Source: Lycium barbarum | Taxonomy: Eukaryota > Streptophyta > Magnoliopsida > Solanales > Solanaceae | DNA: 64,000 bases | Direction of reading: 5' to 3' | Assembly (NCBI RefSeq): GCF_019175385.1 | Contig: NC_083338.1 | Coordinates: forward strand, 96,220,062-96,284,061 | Shown: in pieces, positions 24,913-35,158 of the stretch | Numbering within the stretch: the stretch's first letter is position 1 | How the letters are laid out: every line of letters starts with the position of its first letter | Translations under genes and position numbers: made by a program | Notes under the pieces: generated by a model | The model's database searches: none | Seen by the model: the letters and a program-made list of their open reading frames with translations, nothing else | What the model was told of the DNA's origin: nothing

Positions 24913-27291
24913 TGTCACGCCCCGAACCTGGGCCTGGACGTAACACGGCACCCGGTACCTGACTGCATGTGACCGAGCGAACAAACTAGCTGGCTGAATC
25001 AACATGTGATATAAAAAATATAACTGAATGTGGAAACAACTAAACACATGTTGATATACTAAAGGTCTGACTGAAATCATAATGCGGAAATACTTAGACA
25101 ATCTGAATATATCTGAAAGTAGCCAACATGGCTAAACCAAAACAACTGAACGACTGAGTATAACTGTCTACAAGGATAGCATAACAAATATATGACTGTC
25201 TGAACTGTGTCTATGAAGCCTCTAATGAATACAAAAAGGTAACTGTCTAGAAAGTTGTAACAACTGCATGACTGATATCGCCCCGAAAGAAACTGGGGCT
25301 CACCACAGTAGCTGATACGAACACTCCTAAGTAGCTAGATCGTCAACCTGTGTGTCGTTACCTGCATTGCAAGATGCAGGCCCCCAAGCAATAAAAAGGG
25401 ACATCAGCACATTTGAATTGTACTGGTATGTAAAGCAACTGAAGCAATAAAATACTAGAACTGAAACTGATAATTTTAACTGTAATAGCAAGGAAGTAGA
25501 GATATGAATACTCCCTGCTCTGTATCTGAATCATCTGTGTTATCTGTGTTTGTATATGTGGGGCCTCGGCCCAATAATAAATGCACGCTATGGCCTCGGC
25601 CTAGTAGTGCGTCAGTCAATGGCCTCGGCCATGTATACGTATATACAAGACTATATTGTGCCCTTGGGCAAAATCACATATGTTTAATTATGGTTAATTA
25701 ATAAGGACTGAGACCATAATAACAATGAACAATGCTGAACTGAAATAGACATGTTGGACTGAATTGAAAACACTGATTGTTTCTGAGCATACTGAATTTC
25801 TAGACTGAGACTCATGTGGTAACAATACATAAGTCTATAAAGATTACGTGCTGAGTTCATGATATTCAAATTGACAACCATGAATGAATTCTGTAACTGC
25901 AACCCTAGAAGATAACAGTTCTACCACATATCATGAAACTAGGGCTAAACTGTATGTTGAGTCAAATTACTAACAAGTATGAAGAATGAGGCGTAGGGAG
26001 AATCATGAACATTCCCTAACGTAGATAGTTAGCCTCATATACCTTAATTCCATCCTTTGAGCGTAATACAATGTTCGTCAACCCTTTCAACTCTGATCTA
26101 TATCAATACAAGTCAAAGGGATTCTATATTAGCATCTTTTAGTCATCTAAGCATTTTATCAAATACTTAGTGGGCATAAAGCTCCACAATCTCTATTAAT
26201 GGTGATTTCTTCACCCAATTCCCATTCTATTACTTCTAGGTGATTCTACAATCTCAATTGGGTGTAATTAACATCATTCTCCATCACCCATATGATTATA
26301 ACAATCTCAAGTCAACAATCCAAAACCCTACTATAGTTCGTGTAATTCTCTTTACTAAACCCATTTACTATTCTCCCAAGAACTCATCAATTCACTATTA
26401 TGAATGATTAGAGTGTAGAAGCATTACCTTTTTGACGTTCAATCCTCTAGAATTCGAGTTCTAGGGTTTCCACGCCCAACAATAATGTTCCACTCACAAT
26501 TCTATCGATTAGAAGGGTTTACTCAAGTTAGAAAGAGACTAGGGACTTGAATTCAATCTAGAATCATGATAAAACTTACCTTGGAGGGTTCTTGAGGCTT
26601 AGAACTTGTTCCCTCTGACTTTAGGGTGATTTTTCATGACTAGGGGTGTTAGGGAAATAAACCTCAAGCTTAAATATAACTTAAAATGCGAAATCCCGAT
26701 TTTTGACCCGAAACCAGACCTGTTATGCGATGGGCCCGCGATGCACATGCAGCACACGACTGTCTGCAGGTCAATATACTGAGAGGGGGTTTTTGTGCAA
26801 TCGGCGCCCGACGCGGGGCCAGCGCACGCGCCCTCTCAACGGACCTGTGTCGATTCTGCACAGTGTTCGGTAAAATGGACATCACTTCTTGTACACAGTT
26901 CTGTTTGGGCTTCAAAATACACCGTTGGAAAGCTATTTCAAAGGGATACAACTTTCACGTTTTAAGCTTCCTCAAATTCCCAACGGATTTTCACAAAATT
27001 CGACTAGAAGGCAGACGTATCGAAAACTTAGCCGATTCTATAGAATTTTAAGTGCCTTACTATTAGCCATATTGAGACGATCATATCTCCTTGATCCGAT
27101 CTCTGATTGTCCTGGTCCTTATATCGTTCGAAAGGTATTTCTACGTACTACAACTTTCATTGAGGGTACTTTCCCAAATTCCCAAGTAATCAAGGATTTA
27201 TGGTTTCCCTAAGTAGGCATGTCAACCATTTTCGGAAAACGTTCAAACCTTCAGTTTTTCCACTAGAACTCTAACGATACAGGGTGTTACA
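24913..27291 (-). mobile_element. Solo LTR, gypsy (Del/Tekay-like), minus orientation
   Basis: 2379 bp, flanked by the 5-bp duplication CATAT (24908-24912 and 27292-27296). Read on the minus strand it starts TGTAACACCC and ends GGGCGTGACA, like the plus-strand LTR at 12490, so it lies in reverse. It contains no gag-pol. The GC-richer stretch around 26710-26840 has open frames on both strands that I do not accept as genes. Confidence 0.85.
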
Positions 27292-27539
27292 CATATTAAC
27301 AACCAATATTAAGGTTAAGCATGTCCTTTATGGAGATAAGAAAGTAATTCGTATTTCCAAACATTTAATGAATCTTAAGCATTATTTAGAACAGCACATT
27401 ACCAGTAATTAAACCTAAGACAATCTAACAACGCAACTAATATCAAACAGACCATTGTCACATAACAAAGCTACTGAAATATAACAAAAATAAGCAACAA
27501 GATAAAATGTTACCTTTTTAAAGTGCAGCTGTGGACAAG

Positions 27540-28433
27540 ATTGAACTTGAAAGCTGTTTTGGGAATATCTTCTTCTCTAACTCTCACTTGATGATAACCC
27601 GACCTCAAGTCTATTTTAGAAAACCACTTGGCACCCTGTAGTTGATCAAACAAATCATCAATCCTTGGGAGAGGATATTTGTTCTTTGTTATCACCTTAT
27701 TCAGCTGCCTATAATCGATACACATTCGTAGGGAACCATCTTTCTTTCTCACGAACAAGACTGGTGCTCCTCACGGCGATGAAATGGGTCTAATAAACCC
27801 CTTCTCAAGCAAATCTTTCAACTGTGCCTTTAGCTCCTTCAATTCTGCCGGAGCCATTCGATAAGGAGGAATGGAAATAGGTTTGGTGTCCGGTAACACA
27901 TCAATGGCGAAATCAATCTCTCTTTCTGGAGGAAGGCCTGGAAGTTCATCTGGAAATACATCCGGAAATTCATTCACTACCGGAACGGATCGGAAAGTTG
28001 GCGACTCTGCTTTGGTATCATGAACTCGGACTAGGTGATAAATATAGCCTTTAGATATTATCTTTCTTGCTTTAAGGTAGGAAATAAACCTACCTCTTGG
28101 AGATGATGTATTACCCTTCCATTCCAACACGGGCTCCCCCGGAAATTGAAATCGAACCACTTTCATTCGGCAATCACCATTAGCATAACATGAGGCCAAC
28201 CAATCCATACCCATAATCACATCGAAATCTAACATTTCCAGCTCAATTAAATCACCTTTAGTCTTGCGGTAGCATATCACAATTATACAGTTTTTATACA
28301 CTTGTCTAGCTATCACAGGATCACCAACCGGAGTAGATACCTCAAAAGGTTTTATTGGCTCAGGTTTCACCCCAATACGACCAGCAACATACTGAGTAAT
28401 ATAAGATAAGGTAGAACCCGGATCTATCAATGC
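27540..28433 (-). pseudogene. Gypsy protease and N-terminal RT, truncated
   Basis: Protease begins with [12 protein letters not shown] (near 28430) and has the later strand [13 protein letters not shown] linker follows with [48 protein letters not shown], which leads into RT. After a stop at about 27770, RT shows [51 protein letters not shown]. It ends at KTAFKF where unrelated sequence begins. The YxDD box and everything beyond are absent. Confidence 0.85.
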
Positions 28434-29851
28434 TTATACATCGTGGGAAAATATGGATAATGTACCTGTAACCACATCCATGAAGGACTCAAGATCCTGT
28501 CGTCCGGCTAAAGCATACACACGGGACTGAGCGGCACCTGAAGTAGATGCTCCCCCTCTGCCTCTACCTCGACCTGCTGACATCTGGGGAGTCTGCCCTA
28601 CCAGGCGCACTGAAGATGAACCAGCCACTGATCCTGTGGGCTGAACCCCAACTCTACCACTCATCGACGGGCAATCTCGCATCATATGCCCAACCTGGCC
28701 GCAGGCAGAACAAGCATCTGAACCTTGGCGACACTGTCCGGAATGTAGTCTACCGCAATGGCTGCATCGCGGTACTGGGGTCTCCTCTGGCTATAATCTC
28801 CCCCAAACTGAGAATCTGAGGCCCTCGAACTCTGACCCTGTCCTGGGCGAAAAGAGCGATCAAATCTCCTACCCGTAAATCGTGGAGGTGCACTAGTCAC
28901 CGACTGGCCTGAGTGTCTAGAATGTGTCTGTCTTGATCCCCCTCTATAAGCGATTCCTGCCCCCATAGATCTGGCCCTCTTGCTTTGTCTTCTATCCAGA
29001 TCACGATCACCCATTTGCGGAGGTTGTTGTCCTTCTAAATTCTGGGCATGGGCTTGTATTCAGGAAATATCCATCCCATCTTGCAACGAAGCCGTCAAAC
29101 AATCCTTAAATAAATGTGGCCCTAAGCCACTCACAAACCTGTGTACCCTATCTCCCATATCGGCCACCATAGTCGGGGCATATCTAGCCAATGAATTAAA
29201 CTGAAGGCTATATATCCGAGCACTCATATTTCCTTGCTTTAAATTTAAGAACCTATCCACTCTAGCTCGGCAGACTTCGGGTGGCAAATAGTGGCGGATG
29301 AAAGCATCTATAAATTCTTGCCACACGGGAGGAGGCGCATTTTCTTTTCTTGATGCTAGCCAATTATTGTACCACAATACCGCCACATCTCGGAGTCTAT
29401 AAGATGCCAACTTCACAGATTCAGTTTCAGAGGCATGAATAATCCTCAATGTTCTCAGCATCTCATCAATAAAACCTTGCGGGTCTTCATCCGGCTTTGA
29501 CCCGAAAAACTCCGGAGGATTCAAACTCATGAAGTCACGGGCTCAGGTACTAGCTGCCCTATCACTTGAACCCGCAGTCTGCCGCTGTGCCAGGGCAGCA
29601 ACTAACTGCGTCAATAAATGGATAGCCTCGGTCATTTGTTGACCCGAAGAAACCGGTGGAGGAACTGGAGCTGAAGCTCCTCCTTGTTCTTCTACATTGG
29701 GCGGGGTGGAGGAAGTACTAGATGGGGCCTCATTATGTGACTCGCCCTCTTCTACATTCATTGGCGGATCTCTTTCTACCTGCCTTTTCATCGTAGTCTT
29801 GCCCTTCTGGGCAGCTGTAGCTTTTCCTTTTGGCGGCATTTCTGAAATCAT
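28434..29851 (-). pseudogene. Gypsy gag, frame-broken
   Basis: Starts at MPPKGKATAAQKGK (about 29839), followed by a proline- and serine-rich linker. A capsid-type domain carries NPPEFFGSKPDEDPQGFIDEM, VAVLWYNNW and FIRHYLPPEVCRARVDRFLNLKQG. An arginine-rich basic region leads to a CCHC zinc knuckle C-SA-C-GQVG-H-MMRD-C near 28715-28670. Stops or shifts at about 29540, 29055 and 28685 break the frame. Gag forms the particle that packages element RNA. Confidence 0.85.
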
Positions 29852-30030
29852 AGCACACTATTAGGCAGGAAAAGATCTTATAATACAGCTCTATTGCACG
29901 ATCTCTTAAGATGAAAGATGGTCATTTTTCCTAAATGCCCTGTAGCCTCTTGTTTATTAATGTGGCGCGCAACACACCATAAACAAGACTCTACTAGACA
30001 CGACTCGTAGACACTTTCTAGGACTGAACT

Positions 30031-30042
30031 GCTCTGATACCA
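30031..30042 (-). other. Primer-binding site, initiator-Met tRNA type
   Basis: On the minus strand TGGTATCAGAGC lies four bases after the LTR terminus, complementary to the 3' end of plant initiator methionine tRNA. This fixes the orientation and the LTR edge at 30047. Confidence 0.9.
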
Positions 30043-30347
30043 CTTTTGTCACGACCCGACTAGGGGCCATGACGGGTACCCGGGGCTAACCACCGAGTAC
30101 CACTCATTCTGTTACTCATCATAATCATTATGCACTTCTTTACCATTCATAAACTCTTAATCATAAGACAACCATTTTTCATTTGAAAACATAAATACTT
30201 TTATATACATAAGCCTTTCGGCTATCAAAATAATATATACATATGCAATAGTAACATCGTGAGACCATATAAACCACATCTGCGTATCTACGAGCCTCTA
30301 CTAGAGTACTAAACATAAGGACGGGATAAGACCTCGTCGTGCCCAAA

Positions 30348-30348
<1 letters not shown>

Positions 30349-30396
<48 letters not shown>

Positions 30397-30402
30397 CACA
30401 CA
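30349..30402. repeat. (AC)n/(TA)n microsatellite
   Basis: CATACATA, then about 13 AC units, then a short TA run, inside the LTR at 30047-32554. Confidence 0.95.
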
Positions 30403-32076
30403 AAAGAATCAACCAAATAGCACCTCCAGAATAATGGAGTGCTCCTGTGGATCTGCTGATGACTTCTACGAGTCCGAATCACCTCCCTGTCTACCTGTGG
30501 GCATGAACACAGCGTCCAAAGAAAACGGACGTCAGTACGAACATTGTACTGAGTATGAGAGGCATAAGTAACAATAATACGTCAATGAGATAAAGGAAGC
30601 ATCAAATAAGGAGCAACTGTATCTGACTGTCAATTATAAAAGAAATAATGCATGTTAGCTTACTTCATAATCATCATCATATCATGTATGCATAAATGTA
30701 TAAGTTACCCGTCCATATAGGTACGGTGTGATAATCATTAGCCTGCGTCCAGGCCTCCCGCGTCCAAGGTATCATCTCATGCCGCCCACTAGTGATGTCT
30801 GCCCATGCCATCTGGACATGGTGTATACGCTGCCCGCCTAGCGGTGTATGCTCGGCCATGTAGGCGCGGTGTGATAGCATCATGTACATATCACAGACTT
30901 ATCATATTCTCATCACTCTATTACCATAATGCATGACTGGAAACTTAAGACAATTATACTCTATCGGGGTGACATAAGGTCGTGAACCCCCGATTCCATT
31001 ATGGAGCATTTATAAGTATTCTACCTCACCTTGAAGGAAATAGTATATAAGGTGAGTGCATACAATGAACGACATCATTAACTTTGTAGGAAAACCATAT
31101 CATGAACTCTAGAATCTTTAGACTTAAACTCATCATCATAATTATTTGGCTCATAATATATCTCTTATCTCATATGGCTATTCATGAACATAGACTCTTA
31201 GTTTTCCGGAATGTACGAGAATCATGGAGAGGAAGGAAAAATCATGCCATAGGATTCATGCCTTAGAAATAAAGGACTAGCTTCACATACCTTTTTTGTT
31301 TACTAATCTATCGCTTGCTTGTTCTCCTTCAATGCCCACGTTTCTACCTTCAAGAGAATTCGCATTAACATTAGCTAATCGATTACTTGAACGTGCTTAC
31401 TAAAGTTAAAGAAAATTGGGCAGCATTTCCTTTGTTTATACAACTTTCCCCATATCATATTTCAACTCCCAAACGTCAATAATAACATTCATAGTACCAT
31501 CATCAATGACTTTAGTCAAATTCATCATTATCCTACAATTTCCTCTCAAGGTCATCCATAATCATAATCATACTACCACATTACATTCATTCTCATCTAA
31601 TGTTTCTCTCATGCTCTTAACATCATTCATAACGTAATTACAATTAGAACATATCAATATTCATGATTCATATTAATCTACTATTCACAATTGCCACTAA
31701 TCTCATCTTTTGTGATCCATTTTCCATCTTCTTTCATAATCCAAGTGTTTCAACTTTTCAATACCTTAAACAACATGGAATAATCATGAAACTCACCTTT
31801 GAATGCGGAGGAACGGGATTTGGGTGGCACTACTTCACTTGAATAAAACCCTAGCTTCCACTTCCAAGGGATTTCTTGACTCTAGCAACTCCAAAGAGCT
31901 TCCTTGCACTCTATTCACTTGAATTTATGGTATTAACCTTTGATTTCCCCTTGTATTCTTGAAAATGACATGTATGGAATATTCTAGAAGTTTGGAGAGA
32001 GGTGGAGAAGTGAGGAGAATGAATATAATGAGGTGGGATCACATTTAAATACTTGGAAATACTCAGCCCGTCGGGA

Positions 32077-32186
32077 CTTATACGGACCACTTATACGGTC
32101 CGTATAAGTGTCCGTGGTTCACCACCTTGGAAAACATTGTTGCTGTTGGGTTATACGGTCCGTATAAAATTCCACGGGCCGTATAA
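32077..32186. repeat. Cluster of palindromes with TTATACGG / CCGTATAA half-sites
   Basis: Half-sites at about 32078-32085, 32091-32098, 32100-32107, 32151-32158, 32160-32167 and 32179-32186. The pair at 32088-32110 is a perfect inverted repeat with 11-base arms around one base; the pair at 32151-32167 has 8-base arms. It lies near the 5' end of the minus-strand LTR, where a U3 enhancer would be. Confidence 0.75.
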
Positions 32187-32603
32187 TGTGGTCGTGTAAC
32201 TCACAGTTTTTCCGAAGTTGTCCTCTTCGTTTCGTTTGATCTCCAATCCTTATACAACCTTCTTAACACTTGTTTAATTCTTCATTAATGATCTAAACAT
32301 CCCTATAACTCTCCCTCAAGGCCTTACCAAAAAATTCTTGACGCAATAATTTACGAGACCTTTCCTAAACCCCACTTATACTTCACTTGTCTGTATCAAT
32401 CCTTATTTCATCAATTCACATAACTTCAAAATCTTAACGTACGCATTCTAAGACCACTAATTATTCGTCTTATAGTCTTAAGAACTTCCTGTTACCCTTA
32501 AGCTCGCATTGGTTCATTTACTACACGACGACATGGAATTTTCAAGGTGTAACAACTCGGTCCAAGTCTTGAAAATAAGACTGGCCCTTTTTTTTGTATA
32601 TGA

Positions 32604-32613
32604 TGTGTGTGTG

Positions 32614-32659
<46 letters not shown>
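32604..32659. repeat. (GT)n-(TA)n compound microsatellite
   Basis: About nine GT units followed by about eighteen TA units in the right portion of the long LTR-like block. Confidence 0.95.
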
Positions 32660-32662
<3 letters not shown>

Positions 32663-33532
32663 CTAATGTATACACATGTATATAGAGTAAGTAGATAATT
32701 TAATAAACAGACAAAAATGAAAATATTGATTATTGGTAATAATACTTTAATTATAAAAAAAAAATAGGACATAGTTAACCTATTAAATAATTTTAAAAGT
32801 GGCCAACTGTGTAAATGGGCTCAATTTTGGGAATATGGCCCCAAATGATTTTAATCTAACTGATTATTTCAATTATGACCATATTTGGCCTAATTAACAA
32901 ATTTTAAAATTAAATTGCATTAATGACCTTAATTAATTTGAGCCAATGAATTTGGTTATTTCAATTAAGGCCATTAAGAGGCTAATTTTACAAAAATGAC
33001 CCCAATTTCCTTAAACCATGAATTGGTTAATTTAATTGTGGCCCTAACAAAATAATTAAATAATTAAAAATCAATTTGCAATAATGACCACCTAATTGAT
33101 TAATTAAAACATTTGTAGACAATTATAAATAATTTTGACAAACTATCCTTATACAAAATTAGGGATTAAGGGACGAAATGGTTAATTACTTAAATTACTC
33201 AAGCTCCTTGAATTGAAGGGAATAAAGTATTTGCTAATTTTGATTTTTGACAATTTAAACAATTAAATAAATGATTATTGTTTTTTAAACAAAATGCCCT
33301 CTTTTCTTTTGATTAAATCTAACAAATACCTCATAAATGTCATAAAAGGTACCAATTAATTTCTAAATAATTTATGATGTCATAAATATCTTTTACCAAT
33401 TTAAAGGAGTAAAATATTGACTTAAGAATTTATAGAAATTATTTAAACCCTTTAAGGTGCATAGTTCATTTTATTTATCATCAAAGGACTCTAAGTAATT
33501 AAAATAAATTACGAGATGTCAAAAATTAGGTG

Positions 33533-33606
33533 TTTGTATCACAAATCAATTCACATATCCTTTAAACCAATAACAAATTCAACTGTACCCTTTTTGGGGG
33601 TAAACA
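33533..33606 (+). repeat. 3' LTR of the Tat element, right part
   Basis: Matches the last ~70 bases of the 5' LTR (TATCACAAATCAAT...GGGGGTAAACA) and ends at the CA just before the second CATGA copy (33607-33611). It proves that 19725-33532 was inserted into this LTR. Confidence 0.9.
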
Positions 33607-33827
33607 CATGAGTGTCGCCAACTAAACCTCCAAGGCCGCCATTGTTATTATTATAGCTGTAGGCAGCAACCCTATTAAGTTTATAATGATGTGGAGGGGG
33701 TGGAAGCCATTTGACTTGGATAGTTTTGGTCAAGTGTTGGGGATTACTGGAATGAGTAGAGTACTTGCATTCAGCCGCACGCATAAGGATAGTTGAAATA
33801 TCGATTTTTATGTAAAGATCAAATTTC
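33607..33827 (-). pseudogene. N-terminal exon of the split RNase H-like gene
   Basis: The minus strand reads ...ILMRAAECKYST, then VKWLPPPPHHYKLN, then NNNGGLGGLVGDTH up to the CATGA duplication. The frame continues exactly at 2166 (HGDWILGFW), so the two parts were one exon before the Tat insertion. The PPPP...KLN segment leads into the first RNase H strand, but the usual KLNTDGA is KLNRVAA here. The first catalytic aspartate is therefore gone and the gene was already decayed or non-catalytic. A possible 3' splice site (TTTCAG) lies at 33828-33833. Confidence 0.7.
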
Positions 33828-35061
33828 CTGAAATCCCAAAAAAATATTAAATTTATGCTGATATGTGTATATTATATTTCCTAAAACCCAAACCAAATTA
33901 CCCCTATTGACATACATAATAATTTATAAGTCCTCAGGAACCCACTCCTATGATACCCCTTGCACTAGAGAAAAAATAATTTTGCGAAACTATGAGAAAT
34001 CTGATGATATACACGAAGTCATTTGCTACAAAGTAGTGGAAACAACAATCTGTAGTAACTACTACAATATTTGCTCTCTTTGATTCAGCATGTAATGCAA
34101 ACAGGAGAACACTCACTATCTCCGGACACAATATTTAAACTAGTGCATTTGTCCAAATTACGAAATAATCCTTTTTAATATCTGAATATAATAGATATCT
34201 TAAAAATTATTTTTAGACATCAAGACAGATTAATTTTTAAATTTCAACCTGTTTATTATTAACTAAGTCTTAGTTTTTATCACTTGTTACACAAATGAAA
34301 CTTTATTTTTATAGTTTTCTCAAAAAGAAATATTAAAGAAAGTAATGAATTCCAAAAAAACAAATCTTTTATGTGCATGTGTTTAACAAATTTTACACGG
34401 TTTTTCCATGGTACATATGATATATACATAGATATCTAACATATCTTTTCCTTTCATTAGGGATTTTAAATTTAGTGTGTACATAATTTTTCATTGTTTT
34501 ATTTAGATAAGCTTAAATAGAGAGACACGGACATTGAGAATTCATATAATCAATTATAATTTATTACGGATTCAAATAATAATTGTTGTTGTTAAATAAA
34601 ATAGATTAAAAATAAGATAAAGAAAAACACAAAATAATACGGAAGAGATCTTGACAGAGTTATCTTCTTTTATTTAAATTGTAATGATCTATATCAACCC
34701 ATGTGATCATCAGTTCTACCGCTTCTCTACTCTATGTATATTACAAACTTTTTTGAAAGATTATGTATAAGACCTTCTCACTATCATATCATATCAGCAT
34801 CTTCATCCTTCACTTCCCAACGACTATTTCCAACAGAGTTTTACTCATCATAATTACCTTTATATCTCTCTGGACTACCTCTAAAATTGATTTTAAGAAA
34901 AACATATCACTATCACATTAATAATTACATAAGTGCAAATACAAATACATTCAAATTCAAATTATAGAGATCAAATGAGCGATTGAATTATAAAGCATTA
35001 TGAAGATGCCTATGATGCTCACTTAGATAAAAAGCTATTAAACATTTAGTACAAGAATAAT
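33828..35061. other. AT-rich intergenic DNA left of the LINE
   Basis: No supported gene. It is the original flank of the RNase H-like gene (upstream on the minus strand). Short open frames at about 33865-34131 overlap each other on both strands and lack any domain. Confidence 0.5.
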
Positions 35062-35158
35062 AAAATCTCAACCAACGGACCAGAGAGTGGAGGCGGTTGA
35101 TCTCTCACCCCCTATTTTCATGCACAACCCTAATACATAGATCTCAAGCTTGGCGAAC

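Larger units (their letters stand above)
27540..32554 (-). mobile_element. Truncated Ty3/gypsy chromovirus-like retrotransposon
   Basis: On the minus strand: one LTR (32554 to 30047), a primer site complementary to initiator methionine tRNA, gag, protease and the start of RT. The element stops inside RT near 27540, and the rest of pol and the second LTR are missing. The lost part could have gone by deletion after insertion. The LTR starts TGTTACACC and ends GGGTCGTGACA. DPGST protease and the RT block [20 protein letters not shown] are typical of the Tekay/Del group. Confidence 0.8.
30047..32554 (-). repeat. 5' LTR of the truncated gypsy element
   Basis: 2508 bp with TG...CA ends on the minus strand. 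It contains the palindromic TTATACGG/CCGTATAA cluster (32077-32186) near its 5' (U3) end and an AC microsatellite at 30359-30385. No coding region. Confidence 0.8.
19725..33532 (+). mobile_element. Very long solo-LTR-like insertion carrying further elements
   Basis: This block interrupts the Tat 3' LTR between copies of TTTGT (19720-19724 and 33533-33537), a candidate 5-bp duplication. It begins (T)GTAACAG and soon has GAGTCGCCACCTAATTTT and CTAGGTAAGGGTTCTGG...AAGGTGTTAGGCACCC. It ends ATGTCAAAAATTAGGTG. The same start and end landmarks bound 40644-43877, a clear LTR (TGTTATACC...GTCAACA), so this is the same broad family. Subtracting the two nested elements leaves about 6.4 kb without coding sequence or an internal second LTR start. 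A solo LTR is the simplest reading. The terminal CA is not intact, so the right edge is uncertain by a few bases. Confidence 0.65.
2167..33606 (+). mobile_element. Tat-lineage Ty3/gypsy LTR retrotransposon, with nested insertions
   Basis: Two LTRs starting TGTATACATGG and ending GGTAAACA bound this element, and CATGA is duplicated at 2162-2166 and 33607-33611. Order inside: LTR, putative primer site, gag, protease, RT, RNase H, a second RNase H, integrase, then two antisense ORFs and the 3' LTR. The second RNase H after the usual one, integrase after RT, and extra antisense ORFs are known traits of the Tat (Ogre/Grande/Retand-like) group. After subtracting nested insertions (10824-11561, 12490-15715, 19725-33532) the element itself is about 13.6 kb. 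All coding parts carry frameshifts or stops, so it is dead as an autonomous element. Confidence 0.85.

Noticed and set aside
26670..27212. Overlapping frames on both strands in a GC-richer stretch
   Set aside because: They lie inside a solo LTR, overlap each other, and show no domain.
30359..30394. CRISPR-like short repeats
   Set aside because: Simple AC/TA microsatellite in a plant LTR; there is no repeat-spacer pattern anywhere in the window.
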